Source: Procambarus clarkii (taxonomy: Eukaryota; Arthropoda; Malacostraca; Decapoda; Cambaridae). Taken from it: a DNA stretch of 64,000 nucleotides. Where the stretch lies: NCBI RefSeq assembly GCF_040958095.1, contig NC_091181.1, positions 30,188,529 through 30,252,528 of the forward strand, in the 5' to 3' direction. A program made the translations under genes and the position numbers. Every line of letters begins with the position of its first letter. Within the stretch, counting starts at the first letter, position 1. Shown here one piece after another: positions 10,394-21,273 of the stretch. The notes under the pieces were generated by a model that was not told the origin of the DNA, made no database searches, and saw nothing but the letters and a program-made list of their open reading frames with translations.

Positions 10394-10630
10394 ACAAGCT
10401 TACTATTAGAACACAGCATAATATGTGTTCTGGGGCGTGAGAATGAGAGGCCACAAGTGGTAATTGCAGATACAAATGAGTCACAGAAGCACACAGTGTA
10501 CAAGAGACGGGGCAGAGAAGACATGATAGCGAAGTATAAGATCCCAAGGTTCACTGATAAAGAAGATTACGAAATTCTTAACATGTGTCATAGCTGAGCC
10601 AGAAGACATAGATATAACCTCAAGACAAAG
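10394..10630 (+). CDS. Candidate internal exon, unknown product
   Basis: A pyrimidine-rich acceptor (TTTTCTTTTCTTAAG at 10379-10393) is followed by 67 open codons containing VLGRENERPQVVIADTNESQ, TVYKRRGREDMIAKYK and KIPRFTDKEDYEILNMC, then TGA at 10595. A strong donor AAAG|GTGAGC lies at 10631. In the +1 frame the last part continues open to the donor (FLTCVIAEPEDIDITSRQ), so either there is one frameshift and this is a pseudoexon, or one frame is chance. No start codon is expected in an internal exon. Product not recognised; it may equally be a relic of an unknown element. Confidence 0.3.
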
Positions 10631-11027
10631 GTGAGCCATATAGATATAGGGAAACTTTACTTAAGCTAAGAGTAGTTAGTAAATCACATGAGCTAAGGAA
10701 CGAGGTGGTCGAGGTAAACCCCATTCATAGGTTTACAAGTTGATGCGAGAAAATCTAGCGGGCCGGGGATCGAGCCACTGTATGAGGCAACCGAAAGCTC
10801 AAATGGAGGGGACCAAGAGCTGGCGCTCGGCCCGGCTGGTACAATTAGGTCAATAGAATACTGACCTAATATCTTGTGGTCGGATAAAAAATTCGTAGTA
10901 GTAATAGTATGTTCATGTTGCAGAGTAATAGTGAACAGTGCATGTTCATGTTCACCTTATGGTGTCCCTAATCGGGTACAGGAAGCTAGGTGTTAGGCTT
11001 ATCAAGGTCCCCCTAACTCAACCACTG
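10631..11027. other. Mostly unassigned, LINE-A-like tail trace
   Basis: GGGACCAAGAGCTGGCGCTC followed by GGTACAATTAGGTCA near 10824-10855 resembles a degenerate LINE-A tail. The rest is unassigned. Confidence 0.35.
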
Positions 11028-11115
11028 ACCTCCCCAGGATGCCACCCACAACAGCTGCCTAACTCCCGGGTACCAATTTACTGCAATTCAGTGGACAGGA
11101 GTAGGTGGTGGGGGG
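11028..11115 (-). mobile_element. SINE-II' fragment (minus)
   Basis: GGATGCCACCCACAACAGCT and GCCTAACTCCCGGGTACC match the body of SINE-II' copies at 42985-43200. Only the 3' half remains. Confidence 0.6.
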
Positions 11116-11279
11116 TGCAAATAGTGATGCAAAAAACTGTTTTCCCCCCAGGCAATCAGTACGAACAGTCAACAACAGCTGGAGGACGCATATACATCTC
11201 TAATTGAGCGCACCTTACGTGTGGGCTCGGATATTAAGCATCTGTTAGGCTCGGGATCATAGCAACGCCATCAGAATAG

Positions 11280-11341
11280 TTTCACTACGCATGCGCGGAG
11301 TGCTCACTCGTAAATATTTTACCGCGGCCGGTCTGAAGTCA
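11280..11341 (+). promoter_or_regulatory. Candidate CpG-rich promoter with initiator
   Basis: The palindromic TACGCATGCGCGG at 11287-11299 resembles an NRF1-type site, 43 bp upstream of TCAGTG (11340-11345), which fits the arthropod initiator TCAGT. The local sequence is much richer in CpG than its surroundings. No TATA box is seen. Inference only. Confidence 0.3.
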
Positions 11342-11710
11342 GTGTGTTGTCAGCCAGAGGAGAGGGCGGTACTCAGTGATCCTGTGGTGCTGGATGTTCC
11401 TGTGTGACTTCCTCTGTTACACCGTATCGCGACGCTCTTCACCCCCTGTGACGTTACAGGGTATTGCTGAACTGTATATATATATTCTTGACGTTCCGCG
11501 CGTCCTATGATTCTGTGAGGCGGTACATTTGTGTCTTGGTTTCTCCCATCACCAGAACAACTTGAGAATATTAACGTGGTCGCCGGAAGTGTCTTGACTC
11601 CAAGCTCTTAGGTCTCCGACGCCACGGTAACGGAGACGACGCCAAGGTGACGACGCTGCTACACCTCAGGAATAGTGTCCGTCCGGATGGCTTTGTGAGG
11701 CAGGCCTTGG
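11342..11710 (+). other. Candidate non-coding first exon
   Basis: From the putative start A at 11342 to a consensus donor TTGG|GTAAGTCC at 11711. The segment is CpG-rich and its ATGs open only short frames (the longest about 38 codons from ATGTTCCTGTGTGAC), consistent with a 5' UTR exon. A very long following intron full of repeats would be normal for such a genome. No transcript evidence is available. Confidence 0.3.
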
Positions 11711-14184
11711 GTAAGTCCCTGCCAAGTCTTACAGTTTTGCGGCGGAGAGTAAATTGTTATTGTCTGCTCTCTACTGGAGATCAGAGCACTCCTCAGGCTC
11801 TGCTGACACGGGTTTAGTTAGGCTGTCATGATACATGGACTTTGACACAACTGTAATGTGCAAAAATCAATTATGAATACAGCATTTAATCTAAGTTTCT
11901 GATAGACACTCCTGATTCGGATTTACTGTAGATAATTCTGATGCGGACTTTTTTATGCACTTTATGTATAGGTTATAAGCAAAGGCTTATATTTGTTCTA
12001 TAATCGATTACTAAACATATGGCACAGACTATCAAGAAGTATAATTAAACGAAAAATCGATTAAACAAGTACTTCGGAAATCTGCGGCATATACTTTACT
12101 GCACTGCTATACTAAGCTGTCTGTAAGCTGGCTGCCAGCTGGGATCGATGGTAATGGTATGGTGTTAGTAATCATTTGACAATATGGAGGGGTAATTTAT
12201 TTTTGCATTATACATAACCCAGTGAACTGACGAGTGGAAGACTGTATATATTCCTTTAGCGCTCATGAGGCACCACGGGCCTCTGTGTAGAACCACTTAA
12301 AAAAAGAAGTATTTTGGTACCTGACTGAACAATTCTTGTTTGAATGCTTTGAGTATCGCGTGCTCCCTGCACCCTGGCAATAAAAGTGACTACTCTGATA
12401 CTACTGGCAGTAAGAGTAGTGCTGCAACCCATCCTGTTTAGATAGCACCTATTGTGACGATCGTTAATAATTACGAATTCGTACGTGCTTAGCTTTTAGA
12501 TAGTAGTATACCGACTAGTAAGGAATTATTCTAAAATAAATGAAGCTAAAACACAAACTTATATATTCCTAGGCTTAGTATAGCGCGCGTATGTACTATA
12601 TTAGGCCTCATATATAGTGTATTAGGCCTAGGGAGGTTAGTTTAGTTTGTCAAAGCAACGCAAGTGAAAAATAGTTTTCCGGTTTGTCCAACTCAACAGT
12701 TCAGATTTCTACTACTACGGGCTCACCATAGCCCGTGCTACATGGAATGTATGTTCAGAGTAGCTGAACCTAAAACAACAACAACTACTTTCTAATTTCG
12801 TTGTACGTCGATATATATACTGTGGTCCTCATCGTTACTCTAAGTACTACCAAAACAGGAGGCTGGGCTGCAATAATTATAGTGAATAATTGCGGTTACG
12901 TTGTTAATAATATTAATGGCGGTGGTAATATTTACAGTAAGGGTGTGGTGACAAAGGTGGTGTTATTAATAGTAAGTAATAATACTGGTGGGAAAATTAG
13001 CGGTAAGGATGATGACGGTCGTAAGAATAATGATGGTGACTAATTTATGGGGTAATATTAATAGCAATATTAATCATAGGAATTTAAAAAGATGAGAAAT
13101 TGAAACAAAAATATACAAACCATGTGGCCAGAATAAAATAGTTGCATTGTAAACCAATAAAGGTCCGTAGCCTCAAGTGCAGGAATCGGATTTCTCCTGC
13201 TTGCAGGTTCCAGCCGCGGAAGTCAGATAATATAACCCACAGTACCACTTACCACCCGGAAGAGCCAGTGCTCTGTAGAGTGAGCATTAAATATAGGGAT
13301 GTTCGGACGTTTAGAGTTGATAACTTAGTTTTCAATGTTGGTACAAATGGGAGAGCCGTAAACGAAAACTGGAAATATTGGAAACAAAACCTGTAAAAAT
13401 ATTTTTTTTGGCTTATTTCCGTCTGCTGTCTTAACCCAGCACAAAGCGTGTCCGTAAGTGGCTCTGTACGTGTTGCTGCTTTGAAGTGACGTCTAAGAGT
13501 GTCTTTAGTTACGTGAATTGCTATGTCATAGTGACAGCTTTCTCCTGATACTTACCTTTAGTTCTGTGTCGTACCGTTCATCCTTGCTTTTCTTCCCAAC
13601 AACTCAGAACGTCATTAAATTAATCTCTTACGTTTCCTTTCTCCTTGTTTCTTTCTATACAACATAAAACGTCATTCATCTGTGTAGCCTCTTCCAGCCT
13701 CATCTACGCCCAGCAGAACGGATTAGATAATTTATTTTCTTGTGTACTTAAGTATTTGAAAAATTTAGTGATAAACTGTATTTTTATTCATTTGATATCT
13801 AAACAATTGAATAGATAATTTTGTGACCAGAAGGGATTCGTATCACCTTTGTTACTGTTGTTGACCCTACTAGATTTTGCTAGGCTGCAGGCGTTGTAAT
13901 GCTGCTGTGGGCTACTCTTTAGGCTAATTGGTAATAGTATTTATAAAACTCTTCCAACGTTTGTTGTTTGTGTGTAGATACTCAGGCTCTGATAGTGCTT
14001 GTTGTTGGTGTATAGTTAGCCTGGTTTTCTCTTAGTGCTTATTTGTGTACATTTAGCCTGGCTGTTATAATTATTATCTGCCTTTTAAGTAATCTTAACT
14101 GTCTCCTTCAGTCCTGGTCCCTAATCCTGCTGAGCATGTCGAATGAAAATGTAGGTAATTAAGACTACCTTTAACAGTCATTAA
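11711..14184. other. Unassigned, intron-like sequence
   Basis: AT-rich DNA with no confident gene. An 84-codon plus frame (13142-13396) is unrecognised, though a TTTCTCCTGCTTGCAG acceptor-like string lies inside it. The E element at 12714 is listed separately. Confidence 0.45.
12714..12790 (+). repeat. Element E copy (diverged)
   Basis: ACTACGGGCTCACCATAGCC, CGTGCTACATGGAA and AGTAGCTGAACCTAAAACAA match the E copies at 27044 and 49301. The ACGGGCT...AGCCCGT segment forms a hairpin. Confidence 0.75.
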
Positions 14185-14312
14185 CAATGTATATATAAAC
14201 ACAAAATATATGTATTCAAGACAATATATGCATACAAGATACAATGTATATACAAAAGATCATGTATATATACAAGACAATGTATATATAAAAGACAATG
14301 TATATTTACAAC
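14185..14312. repeat. Degenerate ~18-20 bp tandem repeat
   Basis: Imperfect copies of ACAATGTATATATACAAG. Diverged and AT-rich. Confidence 0.6.
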
Positions 14313-14699
14313 ACATTCTTAATAGTGCTAGAGAATTCCCAGTTCCAATTTGCAGGAGCTAATGGGTAGAAATGCCCCAGTAGCCTATTAACTATGCCCG
14401 TAATCACCATTATTTACTTGGCCTGGGTACACGAATGGAACAGGTGGGAACTCGTAAGTTAAACAAATGCTACACACACTGAAAAATCCTAACTACACCC
14501 CAAATACAATAATATGCCATATAACTCACGTGTACAATAGCTGAGGAGTAGCACATGCAGCCAGTCTGATAAACACACTGCCACTGGCGGTTTAAACTTG
14601 CATGGGGCAGCTGGAATCGCTTCGTCCCTTGCTGTTACCAGATCAGAGTAACTGCTATTTATGGGCAGCTTGTCCTAACATAACAGTGAAATAACTACA

Positions 14700-15495
14700 C
14701 TATATAGTAATTAGCAATCATCTACATGCATAACCAATAATGCTGCCAACATATTGCCCAGGGCTTGGTAAATCACGTGTTAAAAGTTTTTTTTTAGATC
14801 TGATACCTATGTATATGGGCAGCGCAAAACTGTCACCAGATAGTGCGACACGGTGGTTGGCAGGGTCAAGTTGGGAGAGTTGCCTGTGGCAGGTTGCTAC
14901 TAGGGATAAATCTCTCAACCATTCTGAGCATTCCCTATTTTGGGTAGGATAATTGTCAAGGATAATAAGGTTAGGGTATCTTTTTCGCAATGTGAATTAT
15001 CTGCAACTTGTGTTTATTTATTTACCATTGCCAGATGTGAAAATTTAATTGCTGTCTTGGTCTTGTTGGCTAGTAACAACTTTGTCCTAGTTAGTATAAT
15101 ATTTCAGTGACATCGTTAGCATATGTGATGAATTCTCCATGCTGGGGGTCAGGGCAGGCCAGCTCTATTTATGTTGAAAGGCGTGGGTGAAAGGCAGCTT
15201 TCTTGTAACACACCACTTTTCAATTCAGTTTTATTACCAAAGTAGCTGCCGATATTGAACACGGATGTTCTGTTGTTTATGAAGTATAGTGTAGCAGTGA
15301 ATCTCTGTTGAAGCCCTAGTTCTGATATCTTGTATTTTATTTTTTTCTACCACAGACGTGGCCTCACATTTACAATGCTAACATGTATACATTTTCCTAT
15401 GTCTTCCATGAACTGGGTTAGAGGTCTGTTAAATATATAGTTCAGTGATATATTGAACAATCCTCCACAGGTGACTGGGATGCTTTTAAAATGCT
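14700..15495 (-). mobile_element. LINE-C copy 2, jockey-like RT relic
   Basis: The minus strand, across frames, reads RT blocks: YKISELGLQQRFTATL, VFNIGSYFGNKTELKSGV, LQESCLSPT (degenerate PQGSxLSP motif) and FITYANDVTEI (degenerate YADD). Farther 3' a 90-codon open frame (14990-14718) contains KRYPNLIILDNYPTQN and PIYIGIRSKKKLL and is unrecognised, but may be its diverged continuation. Stops and lost catalytic residues show it is dead. Confidence 0.55.
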
Positions 15496-15584
15496 AATCT
15501 AATCTACATATATAAATACATTTACGTCTGTCCTACATAAACAGTTTTCGAGGTTTGTTCTTTTATATATTATGTGATTACTGT

Positions 15585-15635
15585 AATGAGTGAGTCTGGT
15601 GTTGACAACGGCTTTAATCAGGCCGAAACGTTCAC
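15585..15635 (+). repeat. GAAACG-hairpin motif
   Basis: AACGGCTTTAATCAGGCCGA followed by AACGTTC: a GGC/GCC stem directly before CGAAACG. It resembles the core of element D (stem then CGAAACG), so it may be a distant relative. Confidence 0.4.
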
Positions 15636-15706
15636 TTCCTTTCACATTTCTCTGTGGATTTTCCGCATAAAAATGATCAGTGTTTTGTGTTCGTCAATTG
15701 CATATG

Positions 15707-15710
<4 letters not shown>

Positions 15711-15787
<77 letters not shown>

Positions 15788-15931
15788 TTTAATGTGTATA
15801 TATGTATATATATATATATGTATGTACATATATATATGTACATACATATGTACATGTATATATGTACATGTATGTACATGTATATATATATATATGTATG
15901 TACATATATATATACATATATATGTATATGT

Positions 15932-16011
<80 letters not shown>
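15711..16011. repeat. (TA)n tracts with TATGTACA interruptions
   Basis: A pure TA run at about 15711-15785, an irregular TATGTACATG-rich middle, and a second TA run at about 15940-16011. Open frames of Tyr/Ile here are artefacts. Confidence 0.95.
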
Positions 16012-16012
<1 letters not shown>

Positions 16013-16025
16013 CTTGATGCTTCTA

Positions 16026-16111
16026 TATTGGAGCGGAGTCTTGAGGTGGGTAGAATATAGTTGTGCAATAATCGATTGCACAACTATATTCTACCCACCT
16101 CAAGACTCCGC

Positions 16112-16118
<7 letters not shown>
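16026..16118. repeat. Perfect 44 bp inverted repeat between TA tracts
   Basis: TATTGGAGCGGAGTCTTGAG... (16026-16069) is the reverse complement of 16075-16118, with a 5 bp loop. Both sides run into TA tracts. This is the structure of a very small inverted-repeat transposon or a replication-slippage fold-back. Confidence 0.92.

Positions 16119-16161
<43 letters not shown>
16119..16161. repeat. (TA)n tract
   Basis: About 21 TA units between the 44 bp palindrome and MITE-T copy 1. Confidence 0.95.
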
Positions 16162-16166
<5 letters not shown>

Positions 16167-16549
16167 GTACCTAGTAGCCAGAACGCACTTCTCAGCCTAC
16201 TATGCAAGGCCCGATTTGCCTAATAAGCTAAGTTTTCATGAATTAATGGTTTTTCGACTACCTAACCTACCTAACCTAACCTAACCTAACTTTTTCGGCT
16301 ACCTAACCTAACCTAACATATTAAGATAGGTTAGGTTAGGTAAGGTAGGGTTGGTTAGGTTCGGTCATATATCTACGTTAATTTTAACTCCAATAAAAAA
16401 AAATTGACCTCATACATAATGAAATGTGTAGCTTTATCATTTCATAAGAAAAAAAATAGAGAAAATATATTAATTCATAAAAACTTGGCTTGTTAGGCAA
16501 ATCGGGCCTTGCATAGTAGGCTGAGAAGTGAGTTCTGGCTACTAGGTAC

Positions 16550-16554
<5 letters not shown>
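16162..16554. mobile_element. MITE-T copy 1, long terminal inverted repeats
   Basis: Left end ATGTCGTACCTAGTAGCCAG and right end CTGGCTACTAGGTACGACAT are inverted. The arms extend about 70 bp (TTCTCAGCCTACTATGCAAG, GGCCCGATTTGCC). It contains no coding frame and lies inside a TA tract, as expected for a non-autonomous element using TA targets. The interior holds CCTAA-type repeats on one side and TTAGG-type on the other. Confidence 0.85.
16258..16290. repeat. Telomere-like CCTAA repeats inside MITE-T
   Basis: CCTAACCTAACCTAA-type pentamers, matched 30-60 bp later by TTAGGTTAGG. The arthropod telomere repeat is TTAGG. Confidence 0.7.

Positions 16555-16614
<60 letters not shown>
16555..16614. 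repeat. (TA)n tract
   Basis: About 30 TA units between the two MITE-T copies. Confidence 0.95.
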
Positions 16615-16619
<5 letters not shown>

Positions 16620-16866
16620 GTACCTAGTAGCCAGAACGCACTTCTCGTCCTACTGTGCGAGGCCCAATTTTCCTAATAAGCCAAGTTTTCCTGAATTTAT
16701 ATATTTTTCTAATTTTTTTTTATTAAATGTTTAAGCTATCCATTTCATTATGTATGAGTTAATTTTTTAAAATTTGAGTCAAAACTAACGTAGATATATG
16801 ACCGAACCTAACCTACCCAACCTAACCTAACCTATCTTAGCATTACCTAACCTAAACTAACCTATA
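16615..16866. mobile_element. MITE-T copy 2, one-ended
   Basis: Starts with the same ATGTCGTACCTAGTAGCCAG end, in the same orientation as copy 1, with about 10 percent divergence (CACTTCTCGTCCTACTGTGC). It continues through GTAGATATATGACCGAACC to CCTAACCTAAACTAACC. The right inverted end is missing. Confidence 0.75.
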
Positions 16867-18420
16867 ATATATATACTATATATAATTTGTTCTACTTTGA
16901 TAGGGTAAGACAGCTGCTAAAGAAACTAGTGTATTGTTAAGTACTTAACCACAGAGGGTGATTAAGATACATTTACAAGTTCAAATTTCAGTTACATCGT
17001 ATATATTACATAATTGATGCATTACATAATCAATCTTTGGTGTAAGTCCAGTATGTCATCGTGTTCCAGTATTCAGATAGTATTTACAGAGCTCAGCATA
17101 TATCAAATCAGGGGGGGGGGGCGAAAGTCAGTCAATATGGGACATTTTACAATATAATGTTTAAGGGAGTGCATGTTTTCTGTTTCACAAAATTGTCACG
17201 CGGTGTATTCGACATTTGAGGTTAGTGAAAACTGCCAGATATGTCTATATCCCAGGTGTATTTTGGTCACCTATAACATCACATTGCAGAGTTCTTGCTC
17301 AGTTGGTTCTTTATATGAATGTCTCCTCTCGGTATTTACCATAATGGTTTAATGCTATAGCTTTCAGGTCTGTCATATGTTTTTTATACATATCTGAGCA
17401 CTATATTACATTGTTCTTTTTCGTCATGATATTGCCACTATTCTCCTGTATCTATATTATCTCCTGTAAGGGATAATATAATAAGGAATAATAGCCTAAG
17501 GGATAAGAAACAATTCTAATTAATTTTCCAATACCTCTTAAATTCATGTTCTTGTTCCCTGTTTTGGAACAGCTTAATTCCTGCGACATCTTCGAGGTGA
17601 GGTGTTTCGTCGATTGAGGCTCCTATCACCTTTTTGACTATTTTCCAAAACTTTTATGAGTTTTTGTGGTCCTTTAAGGTTTGGTTTATTAATTCATCCT
17701 ATTATTTTATGTATTTTGTTTTGCGTAAGCCTTGAAGTTCATCCTGTAGCTCCCTCTGTAGTCTTTTGCGCTCGTTAGTCCATTCGTTATGTGTTGTATG
17801 TTGTAGGAGGTTGATATATCTGGTTTGCAGTGTTGTGAGTGCAACATTGTCTGGGGGTAGTGCTTACGTTATGTGATGAGCTGCGGAGACATGTTCGTTG
17901 AAGCATTTTTCTATGATATTTACCCCGTTTATTTAGTTCCGTATTGATGCTTAATGTTACCTTGTTACTAAAGCTTGCGACACGGATTTCGTGTGTAGTG
18001 CTTTTGGATGCCTCCCGGTCAGTTTTAGTATATTGAAATCTCGGGGGTTGTGAGGGATTCTCGGCTTTGTGAGGGGTTGTTTATAGTTATTATTATTGGA
18101 AGGTGGTCGCTTCAGCCCCCTCTCTATGAGGGTGCTGAGAAAGCGGTGGTTATGACAGTATTATGTCTGGTCTGTCTCGGTGACCCTGTCTGATGGAAGT
18201 TGGGAAGCCTCACCCACGAGCTCTGTTCAAAACGCTACCCGTCCTTTCAACAAACAGGTCGCTTTTGTAACAACGGTACAAATGAACTCTACTATGAAAA
18301 GTAATGACTCACAAATATCTACGTTTTCCGTGTGTCGGAGTCGATAGGTTATGTGGGTTCCTTGGGTTCATAAGTTGCTGGTTTGGTTAGAAGGTTGGGT
18401 TGTTTGCGGAGTGACAATTC
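16867..18420 (-). mobile_element. LINE-C copy 1, ORF2 relic
   Basis: The minus strand, across frames, reads LINE ORF2 regions in order. An endonuclease-RT linker includes NEWTNERKRLQRELQDELQG, DELINQTLKDHKNS and FWKIVKKVIGAS (about 17850-17600), then DVAGIKLFQ. A C-terminal block HSLKHYIVKCPILTDFRPP lies near 17180-17120, followed by AT-rich 3' UTR to about 16870. The RT core between them is missing, so this copy has an internal deletion. The region upstream to 18420 shows endonuclease-like traces (HRFLSTLIERG). Jockey-type assignment rests on motif style only. Confidence 0.55.
17111..17121. repeat. Poly-G run
   Basis: Eleven G inside the LINE-C relic. Confidence 0.8.
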
Positions 18421-18613
18421 AAGAGAACGGACTTATCATCGACATGAACAGCAATATTCGCCTTAGTGCCCGACTATACAAACAAATCAGCACATCACGG
18501 GTTATATAATGAGAGACAAATTGAGGAATTAAACAACAAGAGAAAGCGACACATAGAAAAAAGAAAATGACGTAAAGAAAAAAGTGGACAAGAAATGGAA
18601 GAGAATGAAACAA
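18421..18613. other. Unassigned sequence
   Basis: Overlapping minus frames are Phe/Leu-rich with no domain. Confidence 0.4.
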
Positions 18614-18697
18614 ATAGGCCCACATTCACCTCGCATAGGCCCACGTTTACCCAGCATAGGCCTAAGTTTACCCAGCATAGGCCAATGTTCACCCGGA
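18614..18697. repeat. Minisatellite, 21 bp x 4
   Basis: Four imperfect copies of CATAGGCCTAAGTTTACCCAG. Confidence 0.88.
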
Positions 18698-19920
18698 GCA
18701 TGCAGATTATAAATGTACATCACAGTTCGTTAATTTGTTTTTACTAAACAGCTGAATGGAAATTCGAGGTCGTCACATGAACATAGTTATTCTTTGATCA
18801 CGTCTCTTTCATGCTTAAGTCGATCCTTTTTTCCCAAGTATTAAGGAATCACAAACAAAAAATAATCGTTGTATTTACAAAGTAAGGCGGGTAGAAAAAC
18901 CGCTCAGTTAGCCACTTATGGCAAAATGGGCCAATTTCGAGGATCATATTTTTGTGTAAATAATAGGGTTGTGGGTTAGCATAATTTAAAGTGGGTGAGG
19001 AGTGACCGTCAGGCTGTTTGGCGGGGAAGGCGCTTCCTGGAGGTGAATGTTCAGGCGAGGCTTCTGATCGCCCCTTTGTTGGACACCCACCATGTTGGCT
19101 ACCCTCTGGTGGATACTGTTTTGACACACCCTCTCTTGGACAACTCTCCTGCACACCCCCCTCTAGCACACCCTCTATGGCACAACCCTCTTGGACACCC
19201 TCTCTTGCACTCCCTCTTCGACATTCAAAATCCCTAATGAGTAGGCGTTGATTCATGGCACGCTAGGAAAGTGACACACAGAACAACTGTACCACTTACA
19301 TTGCTTGTACCAATCCCCATGCCAAATGGTATAGCCTCCTTGCAGTCAGTAGTGGGTGGAAGAGAGGGCAGGCCGTGCGCTTCCACCCTCCCCCTCGTAT
19401 ATTTGGTAATTTTTTAAATTTTGCCCGGAAGGGGGAGTTTATTGGGCAGCGCCTCTCATCTTGTGAGTGGACATATCACATAGCAGCATGTACAACACTC
19501 TCCAATAGGAAGAAAACCCGCTGGGTTGTTCATCCTGTCACTTGTACCCAGACACAGCTGGGACTTGCTTAACTGTCTCAAGTGAACAGCTCCTCAAACA
19601 AGAAGATTAACATCTATCAACCCTTAAAAGCTTACGTTATCTTGCGGGTGCTAAATGGGGAAATCTTTTAAGAACAGTATCAATATTTGACAAATAGTGT
19701 TTTCCTAACTCAAACAATGTGGGGTTTATTATTCTACACATAGTTCTGATTTCTCTCAGGTGTTCACATTCACGTAGATAGTGTTCAAGGCGGTGTCCAT
19801 CACTGTCAACCACCAAACAGCAGGGGGATCTATACCCAGAGGGGTGTGCCGCTCTTATTAACTAATAAAAACAAACAGCTTTCTTTAGCCTGGAACTTTA
19901 TGACACACCCAGTCCACAAA
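18698..19920. other. Unassigned sequence with a short degenerate repeat
   Basis: At 19122-19220 there are imperfect CACACCCTCTCTTGGA units (about 15 bp). A 135-codon minus frame across it (18849-19256) is probably an artefact. The rest is unassigned. Confidence 0.45.
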
Positions 19921-20205
19921 TCCTTTTTTTTTTTTTTGAGATATATACAAGAGTTGTTACATTCTTGTACAGCCACTAGTACGCGTAGCGTTTCGGGCAA
20001 GTCCTTAATCCTACGGTCCCTGGAATACGATCCCCGCCGCGAAGAATCGTTTTTTCATCCAAGTACACATTTTACTGTTGCGTTAAACAGAGGCTACAGT
20101 TAAGGAATTGCGCCCAGTAAACCCTCCCCGGCCAGGATACGAACCCATGACATAGCGCTCGCGGAACGCCAGGCGAGTGTCTTACCACTACACCACGGAG
20201 ACTGT
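19921..20205 (-). mobile_element. SINE-I copy (minus), near full length
   Basis: In minus orientation: head AGTCTCCGTGGTGTAGTGGT with B box GGGTTCGTATCC, body TTAACTGTAGCCTCTGTTTA, ACGATTCTTCGCGGC, GGATTAAGGACTTGCCCGAA, ACGCTACGCGTACTAGTGGC, tail GAATGTAACAACTCTTGTAT, and an A15 run. All family landmarks are present, so it is a recent copy. Confidence 0.92.
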
Positions 20206-20260
20206 AAATAAAGGTGACGATGTTTCGGTCCGACCTGGACCATTTACTCCCAAAACTTTG
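20206..20260 (-). repeat. Element D fragment
   Basis: GACGATGTTTCGGTCCGACC then TGGACCATTTACTCCC. On the minus strand this gives the D core GGTCC..GGACCGAAAC. It sits next to the SINE-I head. Confidence 0.65.
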
Positions 20261-20977
20261 TTTCGCATAAATTCTTCCAGTTTGCTGGATGGTGGCACTT
20301 CTCATGGTGCCTTGTGACTTGAAAATGCTTATAAATATATTTTTGCTTCAAAAATATTTTTTTGAAACGAATACAGACTTCCCAAATTTAGTTTTAACGT
20401 GATTTGTTGTATAGCCTATCATTTGATAGCTAAACACGTTCCCAAATGTAACTTAATTCTTTTATTTACTGTATATTCGTAGAACATTTAAAGAAAATTA
20501 TTATTCTGACACGCAGAATTATATAAGCAATAAAATAAACATATTTTAAATTAACAAAAATATTAGCTATAAATTATAAACCAAAAGTAAGCATTGTTAA
20601 AAAAATGATAAAAACCGGATATAAAGTAACAAAGATGTACAAATTTAATACAATTACGTCAACAATTGTAGTAGTTGTATCCATTACAATCCAGGATGAT
20701 GGTCACAGCCTCATTTTGTACTTCATCAACGCTTTGTATTTGTTTACAACAACTGGATCCGGTATTTAATGTACGAACACATTTTATATTAATAACAAAT
20801 CCATTACTAATAAAAATTCTGAGAGGCGCATGTCAGTCAATTTTTTTTTACATAGGCTTATGGTGAAATTTGCATTATTAATCTCGATTTCAAAAGTATT
20901 TATAAGATTCAATTGATTCCAAGGTATTCCATTAATAGTGTTCACTTTGAGCACAAGTTGCGCAGTTTGTGTATGGT
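20261..20977. other. Unassigned AT-rich sequence
   Basis: No gene or repeat recognised. Confidence 0.5.
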
Positions 20978-21273
20978 GTAAACATGACAGTGGGACATCA
21001 ACACGTGGTCAGGGGTAAACATGACAGTGGGACATCAACACGTGGTCAGGGGTAAACATGACAGTGGGACATCAACACGTGGTCAGGGGTAAACATGACA
21101 GTGGGACATCAACACGTGGTCAGGGGTAAACATGACAGTGGGACATCAACACGTGGTCAGGGGTAAACATGACAGTGGGACATCAACACGTGGTCAGGGG
21201 TAAACATGACAGTGGGACATCAACACGTGGTCAGGGGTAAACATGACAGGTTGACATCAACACGTGGTCAACA
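20978..21273. repeat. Minisatellite, 37 bp x 8
   Basis: Perfect copies starting GTAAACATGACAGTGGGACA every 37 bp from 20978; the last copy carries GGTTGACATC. Near-identity of copies implies recent expansion or homogenisation. Confidence 0.97.

Noticed and set aside
14718..14990. 90-codon minus frame as an independent gene
   Set aside because: It lies directly downstream of a LINE-C RT relic on the same strand, with no start context or homology I can name; kept only as a possible part of that element.
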